DNA from: Bradyrhizobium liaoningense
GTDB lineage: Bacteria; Pseudomonadota; Alphaproteobacteria; Rhizobiales; Xanthobacteraceae
Assembly (NCBI RefSeq): GCF_018130785.1
Contig: NZ_JAFCJT010000029.1
Span: 1-64,000 of the forward strand
Direction of reading: 5' to 3'
DNA length: 64,000 bases
Shown here piece after piece: positions 50,716-60,021 of the stretch (its first letter is position 1; each line of letters opens with the position of its first letter). Made by a program: the position numbers and the translations under genes. The notes beneath the pieces were generated by a model. That model was given only the letters and a program-made list of their open reading frames with translations. It did not search any database and was not told the origin of the DNA.

Positions 50716-51276
50716 TCAGCGGACCGGCAGCATCAAATGCTCGTATTGCGTGCCAGGCCACATCACATAGGGCTTCGTTGGGTCGGCCTTCGCGTCGCGT
50801 GGATAACCATCCAACATCTTAGCGCCAGAGCCCACGATCATTACGTGTGCGCCGGTTTTGATCCAATTGTTGCCGGGCTCTTCTTTTGTTGCATAGGGGT
50901 CGGTGTTGCTTGCGCCTCCGTCCCCTTGCAGCATGTACATGAACCCTACCTTATTCGCCGGTGGCTCCTTGTGCTCCATCCATGCCGTCGCCCATTCCAT
51001 CGCGTTTTGATCGCCGCACATCGGGTCGGGGTTGGCCGGATCGGCATGGCCCGGCATGCACGTCCACTGCCCAGTTCCTTTGCGCAAGGTCCGCATCTTG
51101 CCGTCGTGATCCATAGCGACGATCGTTGCGTCTTTGGCGATGGCCTGGGGTGCCGCGGACAAGGACAGCTTAATCAGCTCCTCGTCGGTCATCTTGTGGC
51201 CGGTTGACTGTTGAGCGAAGGCGTAGCTCGGCATAAGCGCGAGGACAAATAGAGTTACATGCGCCAGCGATTTCAT
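50716..51276 (-). CDS. exported conserved hypothetical (~186 aa)
   Basis: ATG 51276 with GGAGG 8 bases upstream. Signal peptide MKSLAHVTLFVLALMPSYAFA-Q. The mature protein includes TCMPGHADPANPDPMCGDQNAMEWATAWMEHKEPP, GFMYMLQGDGGASNTDPYA, and AHVMIVGSGAKMLDGYPRD..., with one Cys pair. The periplasmic family occurs in several proteobacteria without an assigned role. Alone. Confidence 0.8.
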   Translation of the reverse strand: MKSLAHVTLFVLALMPSYAFAQQSTGHKMTDEELIKLSLSAAPQAIAKDATIVAMDHDGKMRTLRKGTGQWTCMPGHADPANPDPMCGDQNAMEWATAWMEHKEPPANKVGFMYMLQGDGGASNTDPYATKEEPGNNWIKTGAHVMIVGSGAKMLDGYPRDAKADPTKPYVMWPGTQYEHLMLPVR

Positions 51277-51668
51277 CGCGAAATCCTCCATGAGTTTTCG
51301 CTGATGCCAGCCGCGGAGTAGCCGGAGGCCGGCGTCTGCGCTGAGGTCTTGCACGTAGTTATCCTAGCCTCCTTTTGAGCTCCTGAAACGCGCCATTTGG
51401 CCGCTGCGGAACGATCAGCGCCGGCACTTCCGCTCAGGTCAAAAGCGAACAACTCAGCGTAAGCAAATCTCGTCCGCTGCGCCCCACTAAGCTGACCACA
51501 GTGAGGGGCTTCGCCACTTCGCTGTTAGGGCAAGAAGCCAAATTGACTCGGCGTCACGTCAAAAAGCAAAGCATGCCGAGGAATTGATCGGCACCTAAGT
51601 GTACTTCCGGTTGAACCTTCGCTCGCTTCCGATGACCCACGCAAACGGGCTAGGAAACGGAGGTTTCC
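51277..51668 (+). other. no supported gene
   Basis: Contains CTTCCGCTCAGGTCAAAAGC, reminiscent of the non-coding intergenic repeat of Bradyrhizobium. No coding frame supported. Confidence 0.45.
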
Positions 51669-52085
51669 ATGACCAGTTCCAATGGACACCCAGTGCATCT
51701 TTATCGGTTGATCGTAGCCGGCATGGTGGGATTGTGTGCGGTCACATTTTTCGGCATCAACACAGCCTATTCACATGACCTGATGCGACCTGAACTGAAC
51801 GCTTGGTTCAAAAGTCTCAAGAATAGGGCAGGTGAGCCGTGCTGTGATGGTGGGGACGGCCAACAGGCGGAGGCCGAGTGGGATATGGCAAAAAATGGCT
51901 ATAGAGTCCTTCTGAAGCATCCGCATCGGCCAAACGAACCCGGGCAATGGTTTGACGTGCCAAACTCTGTCGTAGTCAACGGGCAGAACCTCAGCGGCAG
52001 GGCGATGGTTTGGTGGTGGCCGTCATACGACAATGGAAGAATGACCCCTTTGTGGAGGTGCTTCATTCCCGGACCGGCGGGATAA
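51669..52085 (+). CDS. exported conserved hypothetical (138 aa)
   Basis: GGAGG lies 6 bases before the ATG. A hydrophobic signal/anchor (LIVAGMVGLCAVTFFGINTAYSHD) is followed by LNAWFKSLKNRAGEPCCDGGDGQQAE..W......YRV.L and W..VPNSVVV.G.NLSGRAMVWWWP. The CCDG motif and final C are characteristic of a small rhizobial periplasmic family. Function unknown. Confidence 0.75.
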   Translation: MTSSNGHPVHLYRLIVAGMVGLCAVTFFGINTAYSHDLMRPELNAWFKSLKNRAGEPCCDGGDGQQAEAEWDMAKNGYRVLLKHPHRPNEPGQWFDVPNSVVVNGQNLSGRAMVWWWPSYDNGRMTPLWRCFIPGPAG

Positions 52086-52640
52086 TCCTCGCTGGGAAAT
52101 CAATAGCACCGTAAGTAAGTCCGCCATGGGTCGAGCATCGCGGCGCCGTCTCACCTTGGTCCGATCAAAGTCCTAAAGCCGACATCACGGCGTTTGAGCC
52201 GGTGAACAGCTAAGGGCCAAAGAAGCGAATTGCATCGTGACCAGCGCAAGGGATTTCCGGTCTAGGCAGTGTGTGCGCCTTCGCACTCTCCCATTTGTCA
52301 ACGTGGTTGACGGTAATTGCCCGGAATTGCTGTTCCGCGAACTATTGGCTGGACTCTTCCGGCAACCAGCTGACTTTGCCTTCGCAAAACTGGTCGTGGT
52401 GGTTGAAGCTCGGCGCGTGGATCGGCTGCATTAGCGATGTCATGACGCGCGAGATGGACTCCCGAGGTGAACGGCGCCGTTGAAGTTGCCATCGCCTGCA
52501 CCTCTTTCGTAATGAAACAATGGCCGGCCACAGCGCGACCGGTGACGGCGTCGTCATGCTGGCGGGAGTGCAGCCGCGGCAGACGACCGGGAGAGATGAT
52601 CTAATCATTCGGAAAGGGTTATCCAACAGAGGAGTATCCT
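52086..52640 (+). other. no supported gene
   Basis: Frames at 52237-52434 (+) and 52342-52626 (-) overlap each other; neither has a known pattern or ribosome-binding site. Confidence 0.45.
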
Positions 52641-53075
52641 ATGAAGTTGGCTCAAACATCAACACTGCTCATTTGTCTGCTCGGCGCGCCGGGAATTTCG
52701 TTGGCCGCGGACGCCAAGGCGGACGTGGCGAAGGCTTACGCCGCTTGGGATGCTGCATTCAACAAGCACGACGAGAAAGCCATCGGCGCCTCCTATGTCG
52801 CGACGGCAAAATTGATGCCGCCCACACAGGTCGCGTCGGGTCCGGCCGAGATCGAGAAGTTCTTTGCCGGACTCTTCGCGAGCGGTGTGACGGATCACAA
52901 GTTGGAGATGATCGATGCCGGCGGAGACGACAAGGTAGTCTTCGGCATAGCCAAGTGGAGCGCTACGGGTAAGGACAAGGAGGGCAAGCCGTCTCCCTTC
53001 AGTGGTTTAGCGACGCACGTCTTCGAACGCCAAGCCGACGGATCGCTCAAATTGAGGCTGCAAACATTCAACTAA
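52641..53075 (+). CDS. SnoaL/NTF2-like protein (exported form)
   Basis: A 144-aa protein; GGAG lies 7 bases before the ATG. Signal peptide MKLAQTSTLLICLLGAPGISLA-A. The mature part, AAWDAAFNKHDEKAIGASYVATAKLMPPTQVASGPAEIEKFF....THVFERQADGSLKLRLQTFN, is a close paralogue of the protein at 12007, which lacks a signal. Same fold in two compartments. Ligand unknown. Confidence 0.85.
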   Translation: MKLAQTSTLLICLLGAPGISLAADAKADVAKAYAAWDAAFNKHDEKAIGASYVATAKLMPPTQVASGPAEIEKFFAGLFASGVTDHKLEMIDAGGDDKVVFGIAKWSATGKDKEGKPSPFSGLATHVFERQADGSLKLRLQTFN

Positions 53076-53345
53076 AGCGGTCGAAGGCTTAATCGGTCGG
53101 GCGAGGGGGCGGCCTTACCGGACACCCAAAAGAGCTACTTGTCTCCGGTGCAAGATTTGTCCGGGTGGAGTCAAACCGCGGCTTGGCGGGGAGGGCAGTT
53201 CTTGCCGAAACGGGGACATTTGGTCTGATCGGCACGTCTCCGAAGAGCCAAGATCAGCGTGATCGTCGGATTCGGTCGCGGCGTGGACTTGCTACCTACG
53301 ATGACGCGAGGATTCCGCAACTATCCTCTCATACAACCACCATCT

Positions 53346-53696
53346 TTACGCGCCAGTGCGGCTGGGGTCATTTGGAGCAACGGCCTCCTTGAACAGCTCA
53401 ACCTTGCCGCGAGTGTTGTCTGTTACCGCAAAAACCTCGCAAAAATCGATCTGCGGCTTCATGCCGTAGCGCTCGATGATGCCCTCGAGCCACGGCCCGG
53501 TGTAGAACACCTTGGCGTCTTCGATGCGCTCCCACTGGTACACGCCGCCCGCCCAGCCGCTTTCGGACCAGATGAAGTGCTTGCTGATCAGTCCCGTCAC
53601 CTCGCGGAAGTTGGGCGCGATCTTGTGAAAGTGCTCGCGACAGGCGGCGCAGTCGATCTGCGGCGGCAGTTTGTATCGTACAACGGCGGTAATCAT
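53346..53696 (-). CDS. YdhR/monooxygenase-like small protein
   Basis: A 116-aa protein from ATG 53696; AAGGAGG lies 3 bases upstream. MITAVVRYKLPPQIDCAACREHFHKIAPNFREVTGLISKHFIW..SGWAGGVYQWERIEDAKVFYTGPWLEGIIERYG is a dimeric ferredoxin-like alpha/beta-barrel of the YdhR kind. The reaction is unknown. Alone. Confidence 0.85.
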   Translation of the reverse strand: MITAVVRYKLPPQIDCAACREHFHKIAPNFREVTGLISKHFIWSESGWAGGVYQWERIEDAKVFYTGPWLEGIIERYGMKPQIDFCEVFAVTDNTRGKVELFKEAVAPNDPSRTGA

Positions 53697-54188
53697 GCGT
53701 CCTCCTTGTAATTGTGTCCCCGGCGCAACGTTGATGGCATTCCCGGGATCAAGCAAGCGAAGCGGGAAGCCGATGAGTCAAATGCGCAAAGTCCAACCAG
53801 TAGCTTCCGTTCTGCTGCGACAAGCCGACTATTCCAGAGCATGATGGACTTCGCCTTAGAAGTTCAGCCTTATCATGCTCGTGGTACAGACGGCCCTCAA
53901 TTCGCGCAGCGCAGACACCATGCTGGTGCGTGCGCACGGCCGTAATGTTGTTCAATGCTCGCGCCGATCGCGATCAAATGCGACAGACGTTGCCATGAGT
54001 AGGTCAACACGATTGACGAGAGCCTTGATCGCCGAGCAACTATCTCCATCCAATTTTTTGCGTTAATGTGCCCCTCTTCACACTTGTGTAGCCGACGGGC
54101 TCCGATGATGCCCAAGGAGAGGTGAGCTAAGGCGCCGCGAAGCGCCGCCCGGTTCTATTCCATTCACACGCGAGTTTTGGAGCGGCAC
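53697..54188 (+). other. no supported gene; upstream region of the ABC operon
   Basis: Short frames only. The stretch presumably contains the promoter of the transporter operon, but I see no EcfG consensus or clear operator. Confidence 0.45.
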
Positions 54189-55319
54189 ATGGAAAAGCGC
54201 GAGATTGGCAACAGCATAACGGAAGGTCTGACCGAAGCGAAGCGGGGCGCCTTCTCCCGCCGCTCGGTGCTGACGTTGGTTTGCACCCTCGGCGCTGCGG
54301 CGCCGTTTGGAATCTTCGGAGCGGCTCGCGCGCTGACGGCATCCGGGACTGGATCGCTGTCTTATATTCCTGGCGAGCCTCTTATTTGCCGCGCCGCGGC
54401 GAACAGTGAAGAGCTGCAGGGCCCACCTCGTCAACTAAAACTCGCCTGGAACGCGAACGCGGCGTGCACGGTCGCTGCGGCAGTCGCAAAGGAACGGGGT
54501 ATCTTCGCCATGCACAATCTCGACGTCGATTTCGTCAATTTCGGCGGTACCACCGATCAGTTGCTGGAGGCGATTGCAACTGGCAAGGCGGATGCCGGTT
54601 TGGGATTGGCCCTGCGATGGCTCAAACCGCTGGAGCAAGGTTTCGACGTTCGGATCACCGCCGGTGTGCACGGCGGCTGCATCCGGCTCCTCGGCTCCAA
54701 GGCTGCGAATATTGACAGCCTGGAGTCCCTGCGCGGCAAGGCTATCGCCATTAGCGATCAAGCGAGCCCAGCGAAGAACTTCTTTTCGATCTATCTCGCC
54801 AAGAAGGGCATCGATCCGGCCCAAGAGGTGGAGTGGCGCCAGTACCCGGCCAATCTGCTCGCGCTTGCCGTCGATAAGGGCGAAGTGCAGGCGCTGGCCG
54901 AGATAGATCCGCTGCCCTATCTGTGGCTTAAGGAAGGTAAACTTAACGAGATCGCGACGAACTTAACGGGTGAATTCGCCGACCGCACCTGCTGCGTTCT
55001 CGCGGTACGTGGCAGCCTCACCCGAAGCGAAATGCCGGTGGCGGCCGCTCTGACACGATCGATACTGGAAGCGGCAGATCGAGTTGCCAGCGATCCCGCC
55101 GATGCCGCGGCAATCTATTCGGGCTACGGCGGGAGAGGGTCCGTAGAGGATCTCGCCACTATGTATCGTAGCCATACTCACCACAGGCATCCCGTCGGGG
55201 CGGAGCTCAAGAAGCAACTTTTACTCTACACCGATGAACTCAGAGCAGTGAACGTCATCAAGCGAAGCACTGACCCGGCCAAGTTCGCCGACCGGATTTA
55301 TCTTGACGTTCTAAGCTGA
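54189..55319 (+). CDS. ABC transporter substrate-binding protein (SsuA/TauA/NMT1 type), Tat signal
   Basis: A 376-aa protein; GGAG lies 6 bases before the ATG (TTG 54177 also in frame). Residues 23-50 are a Tat-like signal (S-R-R-S-V-L-T-L, then hydrophobic, ARA). The mature part has an NMT1/SsuA fold: LKLAWNANAACTVAAAVAKERGIFAMHNLDVDFVNFGGTTDQLLEAIATGKADAGLGLALRWLKPLEQGFDVRITAG. Ligand class is probably a sulphonate, nitrile, pyrimidine or similar; not deducible. First gene of a three-gene operon. Confidence 0.9.
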   Translation: MEKREIGNSITEGLTEAKRGAFSRRSVLTLVCTLGAAAPFGIFGAARALTASGTGSLSYIPGEPLICRAAANSEELQGPPRQLKLAWNANAACTVAAAVAKERGIFAMHNLDVDFVNFGGTTDQLLEAIATGKADAGLGLALRWLKPLEQGFDVRITAGVHGGCIRLLGSKAANIDSLESLRGKAIAISDQASPAKNFFSIYLAKKGIDPAQEVEWRQYPANLLALAVDKGEVQALAEIDPLPYLWLKEGKLNEIATNLTGEFADRTCCVLAVRGSLTRSEMPVAAALTRSILEAADRVASDPADAAAIYSGYGGRGSVEDLATMYRSHTHHRHPVGAELKKQLLLYTDELRAVNVIKRSTDPAKFADRIYLDVLS

Positions 55320-55340
55320 GCCGATTTGGGAAGATCCGCA

Positions 55341-56360
55341 GTGAGCTCGGTCATCGATGAAGTGCCGAGACCATCAGAGAAATCGGGTTTCGGCTTTTTT
55401 GAAAGTTCGACCACTCGGTCGTTGATCGGCGGACTGTCTGTTGCCGCCGCATGGTCTATGGTCGCCGTGCTCGCTGCGCTCTGGCCGGATAAGCCCGAGA
55501 GCGATTGGGCCTACACGGGCGGCTTCGCCATTGCCTGCGGCGCGTTGGCCCTTGCGCTCGCTCTGGTAGCCTTTGCCGGCGTTCGTTTTGTTGCTTTTCA
55601 GCGTCTCCAGCGGCTTTCTCCGTGGCTGTTCGCGCTCGCGCTGTTTTTGGCTGCTTGGGAGGCCGTCACAGCAAAGCTTGGATTGCTGCCGTTGCCGTTC
55701 TTTCCGCCGCCGCAGGCCATTGTCGAAGTCGTAATCGATGATTGGGGGCGACTGGCTGAAGGCATCTTCGCCTCAGCGCGTCTGCTCGCGACCGGTTATT
55801 TTCTCGGTGCGGCGGTGGGATTCGTAACCGGCGTCGCGATCGGCTGGTCGCGGCTCGCCGGTTATTGGATCCACCCAGTTTTGCGGTTCATCGGCCCGCT
55901 GCCCGCGACAGCTTGGCTGCCGCTCGCATTTTTCGTTTTCCCGTCGAGCTTCAGCGCCAGCATTTTCCTGATTGCGCTCGCCACCGGGTTTCCGGTCACC
56001 GTGCTGACCTGGTCGGGTGTCGCCTGCGTGAAGAGCGCCTATTACGATATTGCGCGGACGTTGGGAGCAACCCAGCGCTTCCTCGTGCTCAAGGTTGCCA
56101 TTCCGGCGGCAATGCCACATGTCTTTGTTGGCCTGTTCATGGGTCTCGGCAATTCGTTTGCGGTTCTTGTCGTAGCCGAGATGCTGGGCGTGAAGGCGGG
56201 GCTCGGCTGGTACCTGCAATGGGCACAAGGTTGGGCGGCCTATGCCAATATGTACGCCGCGCTGCTGCTCATGGCGTTCTTGTGCTCTGGGCTGATCACG
56301 CTGCTGTTCCGCTTGCGAGACCGCTTGCTATCCTGGCAGAAAGGTCTGGTGCGATGGTAG
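55341..56360 (+). CDS. ABC transporter permease (SsuC/TauC type)
   Basis: A 339-aa protein from GTG 55341 (TTG 55326 also possible). About seven TM segments. The EAA-type coupling loop is visible: YYDIARTLGATQRFLVLKVAIPAAMPHVFVGL. An extra N-terminal pair of TMs relative to SsuC makes it longer than usual (~270). It overlaps the ATPase start by 7 bases. Confidence 0.9.
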   Translation: MSSVIDEVPRPSEKSGFGFFESSTTRSLIGGLSVAAAWSMVAVLAALWPDKPESDWAYTGGFAIACGALALALALVAFAGVRFVAFQRLQRLSPWLFALALFLAAWEAVTAKLGLLPLPFFPPPQAIVEVVIDDWGRLAEGIFASARLLATGYFLGAAVGFVTGVAIGWSRLAGYWIHPVLRFIGPLPATAWLPLAFFVFPSSFSASIFLIALATGFPVTVLTWSGVACVKSAYYDIARTLGATQRFLVLKVAIPAAMPHVFVGLFMGLGNSFAVLVVAEMLGVKAGLGWYLQWAQGWAAYANMYAALLLMAFLCSGLITLLFRLRDRLLSWQKGLVRW

Positions 56361-57142
56361 CGCCGATCGCAAGCGATCACGCGGCCCGTGGATCGACGCT
56401 AACGCTCCGCGAAGTGAGCCACAGCTTCGATCTCGAAGGGCAGCCCCTGCCGGTATTGGACCGCATCAGCCTTCAGGTCGGCCGCGGCGAATTTGTCGCT
56501 CTCCTGGGTCCGAGTGGGTGCGGAAAATCGACCCTGCTGCGGCTGGTCGCGGGGCTCGACACTCCAACAACCGGATCCCTGCTAGCGGAGGGAAGAGAGA
56601 TCGAAGCACCCGATCCGTCGCGCGTCGTCGTTTTTCAAGATCCAACGCTCTATCCGTGGCGGACGGTACGGAGCAACGTTGCGCTCGGCCTGGAAGCCCG
56701 CGGGTTGCTACGCACTCATGGCGGGCGTATCGAAGACGCCTTGCGCCTGGTGGGGCTCACGGGCTTCGCAAATGCCTACCCGCACCAGCTTTCCGGTGGC
56801 ATGGCGCAACGCGCGGCTCTGGCGCGTGCGCTTGTCAACGATCCAAAGCTGCTTATTCTCGACGAACCTTTGGGCCAGCTCGACTCGCTGACGCGCATCG
56901 CAATGCAGGCGGAACTCGTATCACTTTGGCAGCGCTCGCGCTTCACGGCGCTGCTTGTCACGCACGATGTCGAGGAGGCGCTCTTGCTCGCCGGCCGCGT
57001 CATCGTGCTGAGCGACCGACCTGCGCGGATCAAGGCCGAAGTCGTCAACAGCCATTCCTATCCTCGCCACCGCGGCGATCCGCACTTCGTTGAGCTTCGT
57101 CGCGAGGTGTTCGAGCAACTCGGCCTCGATGAGGCATGGTAG
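56354..57142 (+). CDS. ABC transporter ATP-binding protein (SsuB/TauB type)
   Basis: A 262-aa protein. Walker A GPSGCGKST (52-60), Q loop VVFQDPTLYPWRTV, signature LSGGMAQR, Walker B LLILDEPLGQLD, and switch His LLVTHDVEEAL. ATG overlaps the permease stop. Completes a Tat-exported binding protein-permease-ATPase importer. Confidence 0.93.
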   Translation: MVAPIASDHAARGSTLTLREVSHSFDLEGQPLPVLDRISLQVGRGEFVALLGPSGCGKSTLLRLVAGLDTPTTGSLLAEGREIEAPDPSRVVVFQDPTLYPWRTVRSNVALGLEARGLLRTHGGRIEDALRLVGLTGFANAYPHQLSGGMAQRAALARALVNDPKLLILDEPLGQLDSLTRIAMQAELVSLWQRSRFTALLVTHDVEEALLLAGRVIVLSDRPARIKAEVVNSHSYPRHRGDPHFVELRREVFEQLGLDEAW

Positions 57143-57544
57143 CCGTCAAGTCGCCGTGACAGATCTTCTCATACGCATCACAGAGCAAGCAGCACGGCGT
57201 GCTCGCCGCGATTGCAATGCGATTGTGTTAGCAGCTATGTACGACGGATCACCGCTCCTCCAACTGGAGCGACCAAGGCGCTGAAACCCCAGCAATTTTA
57301 ATCGATCCTTATGAGGCATGCGCGAGTAGCTACGGTGACAAGCTACAAACAATTGGCCCAAACGTGAGCAACGCCGACAGAAGGTAACACTTTAAGATCG
57401 GCGGCACGCGTCGTGCGGCGGGGAGTTCATTTGCCCGGCGCACTCGCGAATTTGATAAAGCGACTTGTTCCACGAAACAGTGATGGGATGTGCATTGCGG
57501 GTGCACGCCTGCGAGGAATCGCCTCAGGGCTCGTGGCCGGTTGT
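57143..57544 (+). other. no supported gene
   Basis: Open frames are short and without pattern on either strand. No hairpin terminator seen directly after the ABC operon. Confidence 0.45.
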
Positions 57545-58291
57545 TCAAGGGCGTCCGACGAGCAACGGCAGCACGTCTGCGCCGCCTGCCATGAGGGGAT
57601 TCGACGGCTCGAAGTGTTCCCGCAATTCTCGCTTCCGGACGAGTGAGCGCGCATCCAGAAACGCATCCTTCAGACTAACGGCTTTCCGGAGCGCGACGTT
57701 GAAAAAAGCGTCGCCGAAATAGGTCCACTTGGCCTTGTCCTGACAGCCGAACGACGGATGGTTGGCATCGGCCGCGGTGATGACCAGCACATCGGGATTC
57801 GCCAGATGCGGGATAAAGACCCCGGAATAACAAGCCGAGATGACAACCACTTTGTGTCGCACACCTGTTTTCGCGAGCATGTTGCTGAGACGAGATGGCG
57901 TGAGCGTCTCTGTGTGCCGCCCCGCCTTGATTGCGAGGCCGTCTGGAGAGCCATGCGAGGTGAGAATCAAAAAGAGAACGTCTTTCTCAGCATCCAAGCG
58001 GTTGGCTGCCGCCTGCAACGACCTGGTCAGCGCTTCGATCGTTGCATTTCCGCCCTTCTTGGAATTGTACTCCACATTGATCGGGCCAGTCTCGAAACGG
58101 CCGGCTACGACCTGAGCTGCACTGGTCGCCTCGGATCTAAACACGCCTTGATCCCCGAACAGGCCAAAGGACACCACGCCAACCTTTCCAGCGTCCTCAA
58201 CAGCATGTACGGACGAAACTAACGGCCAGATGGTCAGAAAAAAAGCGACGAGCGGCGCACCGAGCCAACTGATCGAGGACCTGGAGGTCAT
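57545..58291 (-). CDS. exported peptidase C13 (legumain/caspase-fold) family protein
   Basis: A 248-aa protein; GAGG lies 6 bases before the ATG. Signal peptide around residues 1-30 (WLGAPLVAFFLTIWPLVSSVHA). The clan CD dyad is clear: His in LFLILTSHGSPDGLAI and Cys in VVISACYSGVFIP, each after a hydrophobic strand. FTAADANHPSFGC-like flanks (VITAADANHPSFGCQDKAKWTYFGDAFF) follow. Family members are periplasmic Asn/Asp endopeptidases or inactive relatives; the substrate is unknown. No obvious operon partner. Confidence 0.88.
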   Translation of the reverse strand: MTSRSSISWLGAPLVAFFLTIWPLVSSVHAVEDAGKVGVVSFGLFGDQGVFRSEATSAAQVVAGRFETGPINVEYNSKKGGNATIEALTRSLQAAANRLDAEKDVLFLILTSHGSPDGLAIKAGRHTETLTPSRLSNMLAKTGVRHKVVVISACYSGVFIPHLANPDVLVITAADANHPSFGCQDKAKWTYFGDAFFNVALRKAVSLKDAFLDARSLVRKRELREHFEPSNPLMAGGADVLPLLVGRP

Positions 58292-58404
58292 AGCGAACCT
58301 CGTTTCGAGATCGCCGCGAGAGAACTACCGCGCAAAACAAATGGTAAAAAGCCAGTTTAGTTCCATCCTTCGGAACGGCACGCCCATGAGCCCGGAAATG
58401 CGAA

Positions 58405-58516
58405 GTGGCAGCACCTGAGGACGAGGTCGAAGCCAAGAAGCGCGCCAGATCCTTAGCTGATGGGTGCGACGTAGAACTATGGTGTCAAGATCGAAAGATT
58501 GCGGAATTAAGACCGC
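58405..58516 (+). pseudogene. C-terminal fragment of a small conserved protein (DVELW..DRKIAEL)
   Basis: EVEAKKRARSLADGCDVELWCQDRKIAEL resembles the C-terminus of short rhizobial proteins (A...A..L.DG.DVELW...R.IA.F). The N-terminal part is not found in frame, and the frame runs on over a terminator-like repeat, where an out-of-frame TAA sits. Confidence 0.4.
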
Positions 58517-58534
58517 CTCAGTTGGCGGCCTCTT
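58511..58534 (+). repeat. terminator-like repeat, copy 2 (GACCGCCTCAGTTGGCGGCC)
   Basis: One base different from the copy at 63157; followed by TCTTT. A partial copy is at 7757. All three directly follow a TAA. Confidence 0.65.
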
Positions 58535-58624
58535 TCGTGCTCACCATCTTGCTACGTCACCTTATGGCCCATCGCTTGCGTGAATGCGGTGCAGCTGGTC
58601 TGTCCTCACGCCCAGCTCTATTCT

Positions 58625-59881
58625 TCAGCCGACGACGTCACGGTCGATCGCAAAATCATCAAGTAGGAGTGAAGTGCCTCCCGAAAGCAGGCTGGCGATC
58701 AGCTCTGCCGCGAGAAAGCTGAATGTGATGCCATTCCCGCCGTAGCCGAAAGCAGCAAAGACATTCCTGCAACCAGGAACTCTCCCAATCAGGGGTAGCC
58801 CGTCACTGGTGGTGTTGAAGGCGCCCGACCAGTTGAAGGCCACATCGCCGGATGCCTGCGGCCAAAGCGCTTTCAGAGATGCCCTGAGCGCCTTCACCTT
58901 GTCCGGCGTCGCTGCATCGCGGGCGTCTGGCTGAATGAGAGTGTCATCATCCTCGCCACCCATGATGATCCGGCCGTCCGTTGTCGTACGCGCATAATGA
59001 TAGTTCTGAGACGCCTCCCAGATCAGTGCTTGCTCAGGCCAGAGATTGTGTGGCTGCGGGACCGTTGCGATCGCCCAGCTGGACGCTGGTTTTTGGGCTC
59101 TAGGGCGCACAATGTCCGGCATCACATAACCGGTCGCAAGCACCACGTCGCACGCCTCAACCGACAGTCCGCCCTCAAGACCGACAGTCACGCCCGATCC
59201 GGCGCTGTAAAACGCAATCGCATCGGCTTTGAGCAGACGAGCGCCGCGCTTGACAGAAATGCCGAGCAGGCCGCGCGTCAGTCGCACGGGATCGGCGTCG
59301 GCCGCATCGCTTGACAGGATCGCGGCAGCCCGGCCGACCGTGAAACGTTGCAGCAATCCGGCATAGTCGAGCAAGTGAGACGGCAAATCGGCGCGGGACC
59401 TGACTGCATACTCGTCGTTGATGAGTTTTGGACTATCGCCCATGGCAAGATAGAGCGAAAGCCGCGGCCGCATCTCGCAGGGAATTCCATGATGCGCGAC
59501 GAGCGACATCAATGCCCGCGTTGCACCGTGGCTCGCGCGATAGCAGCGAATTGCCTTTTCAAACCCGTAGAGCTGCGTGAGTTCGAGAAGCGGACGGTCG
59601 ATTTCCCACAGCAGCATCGCCGTGCTTGCGACCGTGCTACCGAGGCTCGGCAGCTCACGATCGATCACCACCACTTGCCGGCCCTGCCGGGTCAGGCGTT
59701 CGGCGACCAGAGCGGCGGTGATGCCGGCGCCAACGATCAGCACATCGCAGCGGAAACTCTCCGTCACAGGCTTGATGTTCGGGGGTGGTAGATGGGCCCA
59801 CGGCGAATATGGGCTTCGCAGCTCGTCCTGTTCGATGTTGTCGTCTTTAAAGATAAGACGCTCCCACAAACGCTCGGGCAC
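58625..59881 (-). CDS. FAD-dependent oxidoreductase (DAO type)
   Basis: A 418-aa protein from GTG 59881. FAD motif DVLIVGAGITAALVAERL near residue 50; C-terminal GLPLIGRVPGCRNVFAAFGYGGNGITFSFLAAELI is typical of DAO/DadA enzymes. It is the intact paralogue of the start-less gene at 1922-3151 and shares its N-terminal R-S-P-x-x-P-W-A. No Rieske partner is adjacent here. Substrate unknown. No good ribosome-binding site before the GTG. Confidence 0.88.
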   Translation of the reverse strand: MPERLWERLIFKDDNIEQDELRSPYSPWAHLPPPNIKPVTESFRCDVLIVGAGITAALVAERLTRQGRQVVVIDRELPSLGSTVASTAMLLWEIDRPLLELTQLYGFEKAIRCYRASHGATRALMSLVAHHGIPCEMRPRLSLYLAMGDSPKLINDEYAVRSRADLPSHLLDYAGLLQRFTVGRAAAILSSDAADADPVRLTRGLLGISVKRGARLLKADAIAFYSAGSGVTVGLEGGLSVEACDVVLATGYVMPDIVRPRAQKPASSWAIATVPQPHNLWPEQALIWEASQNYHYARTTTDGRIIMGGEDDDTLIQPDARDAATPDKVKALRASLKALWPQASGDVAFNWSGAFNTTSDGLPLIGRVPGCRNVFAAFGYGGNGITFSFLAAELIASLLSGGTSLLLDDFAIDRDVVG

Positions 59882-60021
59882 CGTAAGGGCAACTCATCAA
59901 AGGTTGTGGCGTTCCCTACAGCGCAGCTGAGGGATTGTGGACCTCAAATGGGATCCGGCGCCCTCGTTTAGCAACGATACTCCGCTCCGCTGGTTGAGAC
60001 TGCAAAGTCGCGGAGCCCTTC

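Noticed and set aside
55865..56353. N-terminal extension of the ABC ATPase
   Set aside because: Shadow of the permease; the ATPase starts at the overlapping ATG 56354.
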